Below are positions 55,301 to 63,149 of a stretch of 64,000 nucleotides of DNA, piece by piece. Below the pieces are notes generated by a model, which was not told the origin of the DNA, did not search any database, and saw only the letters and a program-made list of their open reading frames with translations. A program made the position numbers and the translations under genes. The stretch's first letter is position 1. Each line of letters begins with the position of its first letter. Source of the stretch: SIG603 sp964370635 (GTDB taxonomy: Bacteria > Bacillota > Clostridia > Oscillospirales > Acutalibacteraceae); assembly GCA_964370635.1 (NCBI GenBank), contig CAYJJU010000004.1, positions 62,001-126,000 of the forward strand, given 5' to 3'.

Positions 55301-57962
55301 TTCAACCACATTTTATACCGGCCAAATTGCGCCTGGAAGTAATGATAAAACAGGTGATACACAACATTATCTCTTTACAAGTGCTTATGATAGTACGATT
55401 ACCGTAAGTGAAGAAAAGGGCGTGTCTCAAATTTCCGCAAGCGCCGAGCTTTACAAAATAACTAAGCCTTCAGCAGGTAATGACATGGCAATAACTGAGG
55501 CAACATGGCAAAGAGTTGAAGGTGACACTTATGTGGATATAGAAACAACAAAAGACGGCGACAATTACACGGCCAATTTATCTGAGGCAGGTACATACAG
55601 ACTTAGGGTGAAAATAAACGCCACTGCAAGTGAAGGGTATACATATTTATATTCTAACGATGTCAAGGTAACAGAAGCCGGAAGAGACATGGAATTTGGC
55701 ACAGATATAGGCAATATAACGCCTCCACAAATCGATACAGATGCACATGTTTTAAACGACGAGAGAGTAGATAACTCCTCTAAAATGTGGGAGTTTTTAA
55801 TGGGTGACCCACTTGACCCTACCGACATAGGAGCGCTAGCAAGGCCGAATGTGATGAGTGAATCGCAGGCGCCTACAAGTGCCATTACAACATACGCAAA
55901 TTTATCAAAGCCAAGCATTGTATATGAAACGGAAGCGAAAAACTACAGACCCACCGAGTACACGGGGATTGATGATTTGCTATCAGGTAGCTTGATTGAA
56001 AACGATACGCTTAGCTACACTTTTAGAATTTTAAATCCTACAGATTTAACGCCTTATGAAACTAAATACGAAGTGTCGCTGTATCTTGATGCAGACGGCG
56101 ACGGCAGATATGCAGACCATGAAATAGTATCGGGCGTGAGCACTATAGAGTATGGTGGCGGAGCTGTTTCTAATTATGAGTTACTTGCAAACAATACGTA
56201 TACAGTCTCAAGGGCAGTGCCTGCAAACATTGAGGGAGCTATAACATGGCAACTAAAAATAGAAAAAGTAGGGAGCAACGGAATAATAGCAACCGACAAG
56301 GGTATTACCTATAAAAAGCCTAAAATCATGATAGAGATAGACGTATTACAAATTGCAGGCGATAGTTCAGGTGCTACTATTAATAAGGTTCCATACACAA
56401 CTTATTTTAACGACATGCGTGAAGCAGGCGTTTATGATATAACTGTAGAAAAGGTGTCCATAAACGATTTAAATGTTTATCAAGACGAAGCAGCACTCTT
56501 AGAATACTTAAATGGATACGACATGCTCTTTATAGGCTTTCAAGAGTCATACGGAAAATTAGACCCACTAAACGGCTTTGACCCTGATTCTGCACAGGCG
56601 ATAAATGCATACATAGACTCAGGCAAGGCAGTGCTTTTCAGTCATGATAATATTTCGACAGAGGTTATACCTATACCTAATCAAATAGATGTCGTAGGCA
56701 AGCCGTATTACTATCCGGTCTACCCAACAATGTCGGGCACAGAACAACGGGACGTGTGGTTTTCTGGATATTTCTTTAACACACTTATGAGAAGTGCCAC
56801 AGGACTTGACAGATATGGTGTAACAGACACAAGCTTTGGACTTTCGCAGTATAACTTTGTTTCAAAATATGCAACCCCAGGTGAGAGCAACGGAATAACT
56901 GCCGCAGGTTATGAATCGGAAAATTTAGTAAACCTCGAGTACAGAAATGCATTAGAAGAGATAAAAGATGCAGGGTATGATATTGCATATGAACCCGGCT
57001 CACAAAAAGAGGAGTATGTGCATCAAACGCAAGGCTATTCTAACTACATGATTACAAGGTCAAGGTCTCCAAACGCCGACACTGCAAATCTTTTAAAACC
57101 CACAAATGTAGACTCTCCCAGTTTTGGTCAGATGATATCTACAACCGCAGTATCTCAGGTGAATAAAGGACAAATTACATCTTATCCTTACAATGTAAAT
57201 ACCAGTGAGTTTGGCGGTAGTGTAGGCACAAAATTGACGGTCAGTAGTACCCATTATCAATGGACACAGCTAAATGTAAACGCTGAAGATGTGACTGTAT
57301 GGTACTGCCTGTCACCTGAGGGAACCAGTTATACAGCGTATAACAACAACTATAACGATGTAATTAACAACTATTATATTTATACAAAGGGCAATGTCAC
57401 ATATACAGGTGCCGGACATAGTGGCGTAGTGTCTGGAAATACCAATGAGGCCCAGCTTTTTGTCAATACTATGATAAGTGCATATCGCGCGGCGCAAAGC
57501 CCTCCTACCATAGAATTTAAAGAAAATATCGACGATGCGGCTATGCAAAACAAAATTTTGATTGCATTAGACGAGAGTTTAGACTATGATACACTAACAG
57601 ACGAAGAAAAACAAATTCCTTTTGTCTTTGTCGATGAAAACACTGCAATCAATAAATTTATTCAAATTGAAGCATGGTATGACAGTAATAATGACGGTAC
57701 TGTAGACACTGAGATTACAGGCGATATATTCAACAAAGCGGACATAGACACAGGGCAGGACTTAGGGGTCTCTTCCAGTGGTAGCCTCTTTACAAACACC
57801 CCATATTACATTAAAATGCCTGAGGACTTAGTGGCGGCAGTAGAAGAGCATAATTCTGTCACCATAGAAATTAAAGTAAGCGTGAGCATAGGCGCCGATG
57901 ACCCATTGTCTGACACGTCAACAATGAAGATAAGCAAGTACGGACTGCTTGACTTAAGTTAA
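52308..57962 (+). CDS. giant exported pilus-locus protein, 1,884 residues (DUF5057-like modules, Ig-like domain)
   Basis: One N-terminal signal anchor (about residues 18-38), no C-terminal anchor or LPxTG. Three related stretches each open with a strand like ILEIxP (YNILEILPEG near 72; LEVLEIQPI near 551; IEIDVLQIAG near 1341) and contain D-x3-IG or VSQG loops (DLIMVSQG near 424; DIVYIGSS near 625; DMLFIGFQ near 1404). Helix-strand units follow, such as AYINDKKPLVVSN, AFVDSGLPIIISD and AYIDSGKAVLFSHDN. This looks like a Rossmann/ThuA-type fold repeated, which I link to DUF5057 from memory. An Ig-like unit (SYQWYDDEVAIEG to GEFYCNVTF) sits near 795-830. Last gene of the pilus operon, followed by a terminator. 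Tip adhesin or pilus-presented enzyme is inference. Confidence 0.8.
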   Translation: MNNHRHIKNKIKSRLNLAVLLLVITAATAFFAYSAVASSEPSKRDENGFALFQSFSGIEELKTNITGGAAYNILEILPEGKTEANGEIGYYIDGAEPIDFDAFKIIDGFDARKAELDAFINGLPAGLASATPNEAPITTQEYKEIYPWQFDTVGENDRYLELTDIDGKERFERYTTQDEDNLYFQFDRYGDYVLTGNVVLELTDGDTFQIIDRLVYGQSPLVENIYYYNPSFDSAFNIAGMSDDAPEEQEAILSEYAQENEGIAIYQVKDASISSYEYVGILGDDFSFDLSFPETAKNYFVITEYGAPSATHEASTAPYFAVHGGFTQDTDLKNRSDAYFKTTEAAYRYVGEGEGEYSSYIDEKAEHLSSNIEYSKLYVSTFINNDWFIKYVLDASLTQQDMEIAVTVKTASQVTQEDVDTADLIMVSQGIGGTIGTDLGTLTPDLSAYINDKKPLVVSNAIKSIVEAYVDTMTANDISLSKFLYNGTILDSGFMKDFSNPVATVLSDINNENAVRELTGVDTLPVEQTFANHIRHIVNYGYKKEVEGKTELEVLEIQPIVSQTVSQMGSSVKDKSVGGGNELTTADVQGWFGGAINLDGVTINITTMAITEFIGVIDEVIEKYDIVYIGSSLNGFNTTRTTEGTFTNYNDDSMDRLIYTNIGDIISIYNDIVGLLDVDYYLPKGTLDIEVPIDIDEQGKITYAEYAAYYIKANSTNVDDPEIGTLARASGYDLTYSKIEELQAFVDSGLPIIISDELMTTDRSQLTNIEIEIKNDGGKLEVISMPLNEDIYPNRISYQWYDDEVAIEGETTSSYTINDDDAGEFYCNVTFTNLENGESKSAKSNTVDVSSNVIYDIEAETEAVKAEEYLPITFEYSIDRDAEPDVGTAKAILDPSLVPAGATVTWEWRRKEYTATLWEEPLEYSGTLLYSGRYERRYTISDFTATGVYTSIIQMSYDVPEWVNRIICSATVTDGDNKTVYSSNRTGWIRTAAPADADSTTFYTGQIAPGSNDKTGDTQHYLFTSAYDSTITVSEEKGVSQISASAELYKITKPSAGNDMAITEATWQRVEGDTYVDIETTKDGDNYTANLSEAGTYRLRVKINATASEGYTYLYSNDVKVTEAGRDMEFGTDIGNITPPQIDTDAHVLNDERVDNSSKMWEFLMGDPLDPTDIGALARPNVMSESQAPTSAITTYANLSKPSIVYETEAKNYRPTEYTGIDDLLSGSLIENDTLSYTFRILNPTDLTPYETKYEVSLYLDADGDGRYADHEIVSGVSTIEYGGGAVSNYELLANNTYTVSRAVPANIEGAITWQLKIEKVGSNGIIATDKGITYKKPKIMIEIDVLQIAGDSSGATINKVPYTTYFNDMREAGVYDITVEKVSINDLNVYQDEAALLEYLNGYDMLFIGFQESYGKLDPLNGFDPDSAQAINAYIDSGKAVLFSHDNISTEVIPIPNQIDVVGKPYYYPVYPTMSGTEQRDVWFSGYFFNTLMRSATGLDRYGVTDTSFGLSQYNFVSKYATPGESNGITAAGYESENLVNLEYRNALEEIKDAGYDIAYEPGSQKEEYVHQTQGYSNYMITRSRSPNADTANLLKPTNVDSPSFGQMISTTAVSQVNKGQITSYPYNVNTSEFGGSVGTKLTVSSTHYQWTQLNVNAEDVTVWYCLSPEGTSYTAYNNNYNDVINNYYIYTKGNVTYTGAGHSGVVSGNTNEAQLFVNTMISAYRAAQSPPTIEFKENIDDAAMQNKILIALDESLDYDTLTDEEKQIPFVFVDENTAINKFIQIEAWYDSNNDGTVDTEITGDIFNKADIDTGQDLGVSSSGSLFTNTPYYIKMPEDLVAAVEEHNSVTIEIKVSVSIGADDPLSDTSTMKISKYGLLDLS

Positions 57963-57993
57963 ATTTTTAACACATACTTTAGTAAAAATGATT

Positions 57994-58040
57994 AATCGGT
58001 ATAGGGTATAGCAAGCGCTAAATTCTATACCGAATTTTTA
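57994..58040 (+). terminator. rho-independent terminator of the pilus operon
   Basis: TCGGTATAG (57996-58004) and CTATACCGA (58025-58033) make a 9-bp perfect stem with a 20-base loop, followed by ATTTTTATTT. Confidence 0.75.
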
Positions 58041-58110
58041 TTTATATTAAACTACTTGGCATATGGCGAACAAGAGATTACTATAAAGTTATACAAATAT
58101 ATTATTTTTA

Positions 58111-58140
58111 TTGAAAAAATATAGCGCTTCATGCTATAAT
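58111..58140 (+). promoter_or_regulatory. promoter of queH
   Basis: TTGAAA (58111-58116), 18 bases, TATAAT (58135-58140), about 47 bases before the queH start. Confidence 0.7.
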
Positions 58141-58186
58141 TAGTAATAATATATACTAAATTTGCACAGAATATCGGAGTATTTAA

Positions 58187-58795
58187 GTGATGACAAAAAA
58201 TTATTCAAATGAACTTGAAAAAATATTACTAGATGAAAATTTTATTAAAGGTGGAAAACTTATGCTGCATACATGCTGTGCTCCATGTAGCAGTTATGTG
58301 CTAGAGTATTTAAGCGATTATTTTGAGATTTTTGCCCTGTTTTATAACCCGAACTTAGATACAAAAGAGGAATTTTTCAAACGGCAAAAGGAAATGACCT
58401 CAATGCTTTCTAAAATGGAAACAAGATATCCGATAACTTTAATCGAAAGCGATTGGCGCAAGGAAGAATTTTTGAATGCGGTAAAGGGCATGGAAAACTT
58501 AAAAGAAGGCTCTAAGCGCTGTGAAATTTGCTTTAAACTGCGACTTTTAGAAACCGTAAAACACGCAAAGAACGAAAATTGCAAGTATTTTACAAGCAGT
58601 TTATCTATAAGTCCTATGAAAAATGCAGTTATGCTAAACGAAATTTCGCTCACCCTTGAGAAGGAGCACGGAGTGCTTTCGCTTCCGTCTGATTTTAAGA
58701 AAAAGGGCGGATATCAAAAATCGGTTGAGTTATCAAAAAAATTCGGGTTGTATAGACAAAATTACTGTGGGTGCGAATTTAGTAAAAATTTATAA
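58187..58795 (+). CDS. queH: epoxyqueuosine reductase QueH
   Basis: A 202-residue QueH (former DUF208), which performs the last step of queuosine synthesis in tRNA, an alternative to QueG. Seen: HTCCAPCSSYVLEYL, FALFYNPNLDTKEEF, KRCEICFKLRL, FTSSLSISPMKN and the closing QNYCGCEFS. The paired cysteines hold the iron-sulfur cluster. GTG 58187 is 7 bases and ATG 58190 10 bases after GGAG, so either may be used. No other queuosine gene is in the window. Confidence 0.93.
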   Translation: MMTKNYSNELEKILLDENFIKGGKLMLHTCCAPCSSYVLEYLSDYFEIFALFYNPNLDTKEEFFKRQKEMTSMLSKMETRYPITLIESDWRKEEFLNAVKGMENLKEGSKRCEICFKLRLLETVKHAKNENCKYFTSSLSISPMKNAVMLNEISLTLEKEHGVLSLPSDFKKKGGYQKSVELSKKFGLYRQNYCGCEFSKNL

Positions 58796-58811
58796 TTTTT
58801 ATTAAAGGCGG

Positions 58812-60170
58812 GTGGAGACAGTGAAAAAATGTATAGGTAAAGTATGTGCTTTATCGGTTTTATTTGTGTGCTTTTTAATTTTTGTAGGGGGCGGTATTCC
58901 CGTGCAAAATTTTGAAGCCGCAGTCCTAGTTAGAGTCTCACAAAACGAAAATGTTGCGGATATTCCCCTAATGCTTGAAGATGAAGGGGAGAATATTTAC
59001 ACGGTAACTATGCCGAACATGGGTACCCCTGAGTTTGTTTGGTCGACTTCGAGTGGCCTAAAGATGGCACAGTACGACATTACCGACATTGCGACTAAAT
59101 TTGTGTTTAGGGGTGGCTCGTATTTTATTTTTTGCGACTATAACTGGTCGGATACTTTAGTCAAGGAAATAGACACCGACACAGGAGAAGTGCTACAAAA
59201 TTTCTATTTAGGCAAGAGCATTTATAATTTTCTGCATATTTCGGCAGACTATATTGGAAATTCATACAGTGTAAGTTCATTTTCATCAAATGCGGTCGAT
59301 AGGGTAAGCGCCGACGGCCGTGAAAGCCTAAGTTTTGCAGCCGGTATAAATTTCATGGAAGTTTTTGGCGAAAAGTTATATGTGCATCAAGGCAACAGTT
59401 TGAGCGCAGTGGATGTAAATGATTTTTCGGAAAGCGGCACGACAAATATTACTGCATCAGTTGCGCCTAGGGCGATGTTGTCAGAGGATATCTATGTGGG
59501 AATTGATGATTCAATTTATAAAATAGAAAATCAAGTAGCCGCTAAAATAGATAATACGAGCGTGCAACAGAGCTTTGACATGGTAGGCAAAAACGCCGCA
59601 GTGAGTCACGACGGACTGATTTTGTGGAAAGAAAATAACACTAATTTAATGGTAAAAAATAATAACAGCGAAGAAAATCAAAGCATTACTTTCCCAGGAA
59701 ATATACTAAGCCTTGGACAAAGCGGTGCATTTTACGAATATAGCAACTCGGTTTATTATATATCGTATATAAATCTTGGCCTAGTAGCCTTAGACGAAGA
59801 GGATGAGGGCGGAAATTTTGAAGGGTACGAAGTAGATTCAAATTACATAGAAACCCCGTGTTCTCAACTTGTAAGCGAATTCATAGAAAACACAGGTGCA
59901 GAAGTCTTCGATTTTGAAGGCGACCCTGTAACAAGCGGTGTCTGCGAAACAGGATATAAAGTAGTCGATGGAGATAGCGAATATCAAATGGTAGTTTTGG
60001 GAGACATAAACTCTACAGGAACTGTAAATACCTCGGATATAAAGCTAATTATGGAGAAAATAATTTCATTAACTCAACTAGAAGGCGCTAGGTATCAAGC
60101 AGCAGACATAAACGGCGACAATGTCATAACAGTAATGGATTTGCATCTACTAATTAGGCTAGTACATTAG
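58812..60170 (+). CDS. secreted protein with C-terminal type I dockerin
   Basis: A 452-residue secreted protein. Seen: a signal peptide (about residues 1-37, ending near NFEA), a beta-rich middle with repeated strands that may form a propeller (DTLVKEIDTDTGEVLQNFYLG and similar), and a C-terminal dockerin with both calcium repeats: GDINSTGTVNTSDIKLIMEKI and ADINGDNVITVMDLHLLIRLV. Dockerins bind cohesins on scaffold or surface proteins; no cohesin is recognisable in the window. GTG 58812 and GTG 58821 are both possible starts. It lies 16 bases after queH, likely co-transcribed, and is the only dockerin seen. Confidence 0.82.
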   Translation: METVKKCIGKVCALSVLFVCFLIFVGGGIPVQNFEAAVLVRVSQNENVADIPLMLEDEGENIYTVTMPNMGTPEFVWSTSSGLKMAQYDITDIATKFVFRGGSYFIFCDYNWSDTLVKEIDTDTGEVLQNFYLGKSIYNFLHISADYIGNSYSVSSFSSNAVDRVSADGRESLSFAAGINFMEVFGEKLYVHQGNSLSAVDVNDFSESGTTNITASVAPRAMLSEDIYVGIDDSIYKIENQVAAKIDNTSVQQSFDMVGKNAAVSHDGLILWKENNTNLMVKNNNSEENQSITFPGNILSLGQSGAFYEYSNSVYYISYINLGLVALDEEDEGGNFEGYEVDSNYIETPCSQLVSEFIENTGAEVFDFEGDPVTSGVCETGYKVVDGDSEYQMVVLGDINSTGTVNTSDIKLIMEKIISLTQLEGARYQAADINGDNVITVMDLHLLIRLVH

Positions 60171-60210
60171 GAAAAATTGCACTGTATGACGGTTAATTTA
60201 TACACTACAA

Positions 60211-60250
60211 TTAAATTCCCAGAAAAACCTTGATTTTTCTGGGAGTTTAA
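60211..60250 (+). terminator. strong hairpin after the dockerin gene, overlapping the tRNA promoter
   Basis: TTAAATTCCCAGAAAAA and TTTTTCTGGGAGTTTAA form a 17-bp stem with one mismatch around CCTTGA. No separate T run follows, but the right arm contains TTTTTCT. The right arm also contains the -35 of the tRNA promoter. Confidence 0.6.
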
Positions 60251-60258
60251 TGTATAAT
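60230..60258 (+). promoter_or_regulatory. promoter of tRNA-Ser
   Basis: TTGATT (60230-60235), 17 bases, TATAAT (60253-60258), 24 bases before the first base of the tRNA. The -35 lies in the loop and right arm of the preceding hairpin. Confidence 0.75.
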
Positions 60259-60281
60259 ATGTCGGTAACAAATTAATAAAT

Positions 60282-60367
60282 GCAGAGGTATTCTAATGGT
60301 AAGGAGCCACATTGGAAATGTGGTGTGCCGAAAGGCATTGTGCGTTCGAGTCGCATCCTCTGCGCCA
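60282..60367 (+). tRNA. tRNA-Ser (anticodon GGA)
   Basis: Acceptor arms GCAGAGG (60282-60288) and CCTCTGC (60357-60363), discriminator G and encoded CCA (60365-60367). D stem TTCT/AGGA with AATGGTA loop, anticodon stem CCACA/TGTGG around TTGGAAA with anticodon GGA, a long variable arm TGCC-GAAA-GGCA, and T arm GTGCG-TTCGAGT-CGCAT. The long variable arm is the class II mark of serine tRNAs. It reads UCC and UCU codons. Confidence 0.93.
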
Positions 60368-60396
60368 GAAGGTGTGATACATTTGGATGTCATACG

Positions 60397-60447
60397 AAAA
60401 AAGTGCTGAAAATGACCCTTTTTAGGGGTGTTTTCAGCACTTTTCTT
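60397..60447 (+). terminator. terminator of tRNA-Ser
   Basis: AAAAGTGCTGAAAA and TTTTCAGCACTTTT form a long perfect stem that encloses a second short CCCT/AGGGG hairpin. A T-rich tail follows. Confidence 0.85.
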
Positions 60448-60838
60448 GTTTTTAAAAAGCGAATTTTTCAAGTGTGTTTTCTTGGATGTCATCTGTGCGT
60501 TGATGGGTTTGAACTCGGTCGGGAGCCCCGACGGGATAATTCACGAGGAAGATTTATATAGTGACAAATTTTGTGCCGCGCGAGAAAACTACAGCGCAAG
60601 CAAAACTATCCCGTGGCGAAAGCATACTTGTGTGCAATAAAATTAAATTATCTACATATAATGTAGATTTAACCTAAGCTTTACAGACTTTGACACTTTA
60701 ATCTGATATAATTATTAAAATGTAAATATTAAAAACTTTTTAGTTTGTTTTAGGTGTAATTACAAATTAAAGTAAGTTTTTAAAATGACTATTATGTAGA
60801 AAAACTACAAGATTAATACTTATTGCATGGGGAGAAAT
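60448..60838 (+). promoter_or_regulatory. gap before the phosphonate locus: unexplained sequence, operators, promoter
   Basis: 60448-60640 contains a GGATGTCAT word also found after the tRNA (60385 and 60484), a short CGTCGGG/CCCGACG-type hairpin (about 60518-60534) and no credible gene; several short open frames lack ribosome sites. From 60651 come the palindrome TCTACAT-ATA-ATGTAGA (60651-60667), an extended -10 TGATATAAT (60704-60712) with no matching -35 at 17 bases, and a second, degenerate palindrome ATGTAGA-AAA-ACTACAA (60794-60810) just before the RpiR gene. Confidence 0.6.
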
Positions 60839-61705
60839 ATGGGAGATACGTTTAGTTTTAAAGTAAGAAAAGAATATAAATCGCTTAGAAAATCAGAGAA
60901 AAGAGTGGCAGATGTGCTATTATCAAATGATTTTGACATAGTTAATTCGTCTATAGAAGATTTAGCGAAAAAAGCGGATGTCAGCCAGCCTACGATAATC
61001 AGGTTTGCAAATGCTTTAGGCTATAAGGGCTTTAAGGAAGTAAAGAAACTTTTAATGGCGGAACGATTAAAAAATGAGGGCAAGGTGGAGCGTGCGAACG
61101 TTTTGTCTTTTTCGGTAAATGAAAACGACAAACTTGTGGACACGCCTGCTAAAGTAATCACAACACATATAAAACATCTTGAAGATTTGCTTAAAAACCT
61201 GTCATCGTACGAGCTTTTAAAAGCTATAGACAGCATAATAAATGCAAGAAATATAGTCTTGTTTGCCGTAGAAAATTCATCTTGCGTTGCAGATGATTTG
61301 AAAACTAAACTTACATATATGGGCTTTACCGTTATTTATAACAGTGATCCTTATTTGCAAAAAATTGATGCCAGAAACTTAAACAAAGACGATGTCGCTA
61401 TCGGAATATCTTATACCGGTGTGTCAAAAATTACAGTAGATGCACTGTTTTCAGCAAAAAAGGCAGGTGCAAAAACCATATGCATATCAAATGTTGAAAA
61501 TGCCATGATAAATAAATATGCGGACATAATTTTGGCTACAGGAAGTGAGCAGTATTTATACGGTAATGCAATTTTTTCAAGGTGCACACAAATTGCTGTT
61601 ATAGACATGATTTACACGGGAATACTTATTACCGACTATGAAAAATATTCTAAAAGAATAGAGGTAAAATCACAAGAAATTAAATCTTTTGACTATGAAA
61701 ATTAA
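60839..61705 (+). CDS. MurR/RpiR family transcriptional regulator
   Basis: A 288-residue regulator with an N-terminal HTH_6 domain (LRKSEKRVADVLL, then DLAKKADVSQPTIIRFANALGYKGFKEVKKLL, about residues 15-75) and a C-terminal SIS domain (about 115-255, including GISYTGVSKITVDALFSAKKAGAKTICISN) that senses a sugar phosphate or, here, perhaps a phosphonate intermediate. The start is ATG 60839 with GGGGAG just upstream; an ATG at 60827 overlaps that site. Palindromes with TCTACAT/ATGTAGA arms sit before this gene, between it and the next gene, and before phnW. I infer it controls itself and the phosphonate genes. Confidence 0.9.
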   Translation: MGDTFSFKVRKEYKSLRKSEKRVADVLLSNDFDIVNSSIEDLAKKADVSQPTIIRFANALGYKGFKEVKKLLMAERLKNEGKVERANVLSFSVNENDKLVDTPAKVITTHIKHLEDLLKNLSSYELLKAIDSIINARNIVLFAVENSSCVADDLKTKLTYMGFTVIYNSDPYLQKIDARNLNKDDVAIGISYTGVSKITVDALFSAKKAGAKTICISNVENAMINKYADIILATGSEQYLYGNAIFSRCTQIAVIDMIYTGILITDYEKYSKRIEVKSQEIKSFDYEN

Positions 61706-61708
61706 ATA

Positions 61709-61725
61709 ATGTAGATTTTCTACAT
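61709..61725. promoter_or_regulatory. 17-bp palindrome (predicted RpiR operator)
   Basis: ATGTAGA-TTT-TCTACAT, perfect, 3 bases after the regulator's stop and 117 bases before the aminotransferase-like gene. Same arms as 60651 and 63449, differing only in the three central bases and in which arm comes first. Confidence 0.7.
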
Positions 61726-61727
61726 AA

Positions 61728-61786
61728 GAAAAACAAGCTCATGAGAAAACTTTTACTGAAGTTTTACTGTGACTTGTTTTTTTATT
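61728..61786 (+). terminator. terminator after the RpiR gene
   Basis: AAAACAAG and CTTGTTTT close a stem that encloses a second hairpin AAAACTT/AAGTTTT; a T run follows. The inner arms ACTTTTACTGAAGTTTTAC resemble words seen downstream of the operators at 63228 and 63449. Confidence 0.7.
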
Positions 61787-61841
61787 TAATAATAAGGGTT
61801 TAAAATTCATGATAAAATACAGAATAAATTAGAGGTTTAAT

Positions 61842-63149
61842 ATGAGTTTTAAAACATCAGAGGGCGACACAAATAACAGTGCATTAAGAGAAATTTGGCA
61901 AAGAGATAACTTATCGGAAAATACAAAAGCAGCGCTTGAAAACGATGAAAAATATTTTATAAGACAAGCGCTTTCTACACCGTGTTTAAATACAGTGAAG
62001 GCTTGTGAGGGAATTTACATAATAGACGGAGATGACAGAAAGATAATAGATTTTCAAGGCAACAGCGTTCATCAGCTTGGATATAGCCATGAAAGTCTTA
62101 CCATGGCGCTTAAAAATCAGTTGGAAGAGCTTTCTTTTTCGCCAAGAAGATATTCAAATGACATTGCGACTGATTGTGCAAAAAAACTGGTGGGATTAAT
62201 GCCACATGATAATTATAAGGTGCTTTTTACAACGAGTGGTGCAATCTCAAATGAAACGGCATTAAAGCTTGCCAGAATTTATACAAAAAAGCACAGAATA
62301 CTGTCGGCGCACAATTCTTTTCATGGTGCAAGTTTTTTGACCATATGTGCAGGTGGAACCGAGCACTTTAAAAATGAAATGCATCCACTTCTTGATTACT
62401 GTGTTAACTTTCCACAGTTTACAAGCGATGAAGATGAAAATAGAAATACGCTTGATTTTATAAAGAATGAATGTAAAAAAGGCGATGTAAGTGCGATTTT
62501 GATTGAGCCCGTGCGTTGTACCGATGTAAACATACCTAAAAAAGAATACCTACAAAGAATAAGACAGATTTGTGATGAAAATGATACAGTGTTGATTTTT
62601 GATGAAATTCCAACGGCGTTTGGCAGGTGTGGAACTATGTTTTCATTTGAGCAGTTTGGAGTGACACCAGATATTCTTACGCTTGGTAAAGGTCTTGGTG
62701 GAGGTTTAATTCCGTTTTCTGCGGTTATTGCAGATAAAAAATTTGACATATGTGATAAAACGTCTATGGGTCACTTTACTTTTGAAAAAAATCCAATGGG
62801 AAGTGCCGTGGCACTCCAGTTAATAAAAACTATCAAAGAAGAAAATTTACTTAATAGGGCAAATGAAATAGGAAAAATCTTAAAAGAAAATATATTGGGA
62901 TTTGACAGTAAGCTTATTTATGAAGTGCGACAAATTGGAGCACTTGTGGGCGTGGAGTTAAGGTATGAAAATGGAGAAAAGGCAAGTCAAGAGGCTGAAA
63001 TAATACTGTATAAAGCCTTAGAAAAAGGCCTGAGCTTTAAAGTGTCGGGCGAGAATGTTTTGACACTGTCACCACCTCTTATTATCAGCGACGAGGAACT
63101 TCACAAGTCGATTGACATATTAAGGTATGCCTTTAAAAATATAGAGTAA
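61842..63149 (+). CDS. class III aminotransferase-like PLP enzyme, probably PbfA-type (R)-1-hydroxy-2-aminoethylphosphonate ammonia-lyase
   Basis: A 435-residue fold-type I PLP enzyme. Seen: TTSGAISNETALKLARIYTKKHRILSAHNSFHG, EPVRCTDVNIP, FDEIPTAFGRCGTMFSFEQFGVTPDILTLGKGLGGGL in key parts: FDEIPTAFGRCG and LGKGLGGG with the PLP lysine. Class III transaminases and PbfA share this plan. PbfA turns (R)-1-hydroxy-2-aminoethylphosphonate into phosphonoacetaldehyde and ammonia, feeding the same pathway as PhnW. The assignment rests on the neighbouring phnW and shared operators; a second 2-aminoethylphosphonate transaminase is the alternative. GAGG precedes the ATG. Confidence 0.8.
   Translation: MSFKTSEGDTNNSALREIWQRDNLSENTKAALENDEKYFIRQALSTPCLNTVKACEGIYIIDGDDRKIIDFQGNSVHQLGYSHESLTMALKNQLEELSFSPRRYSNDIATDCAKKLVGLMPHDNYKVLFTTSGAISNETALKLARIYTKKHRILSAHNSFHGASFLTICAGGTEHFKNEMHPLLDYCVNFPQFTSDEDENRNTLDFIKNECKKGDVSAILIEPVRCTDVNIPKKEYLQRIRQICDENDTVLIFDEIPTAFGRCGTMFSFEQFGVTPDILTLGKGLGGGLIPFSAVIADKKFDICDKTSMGHFTFEKNPMGSAVALQLIKTIKEENLLNRANEIGKILKENILGFDSKLIYEVRQIGALVGVELRYENGEKASQEAEIILYKALEKGLSFKVSGENVLTLSPPLIISDEELHKSIDILRYAFKNIE

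Noticed and set aside
60247..60640. Open frames on both strands across and after the tRNA
   Set aside because: They read through the tRNA and its terminator and lack start signals; the structural RNA explains the sequence.
60282..60640. tRNA-Ser as an integration site of a mobile element
   Set aside because: No repeat of the tRNA 3' end, no integrase and no phage or plasmid genes follow; only a short GGATGTCAT word recurs.
60690..60712. TTGACA/TATAAT promoter before the RpiR gene
   Set aside because: The two boxes are only 11 bases apart, too close for sigma-A; only the extended -10 was kept as a weak hint.
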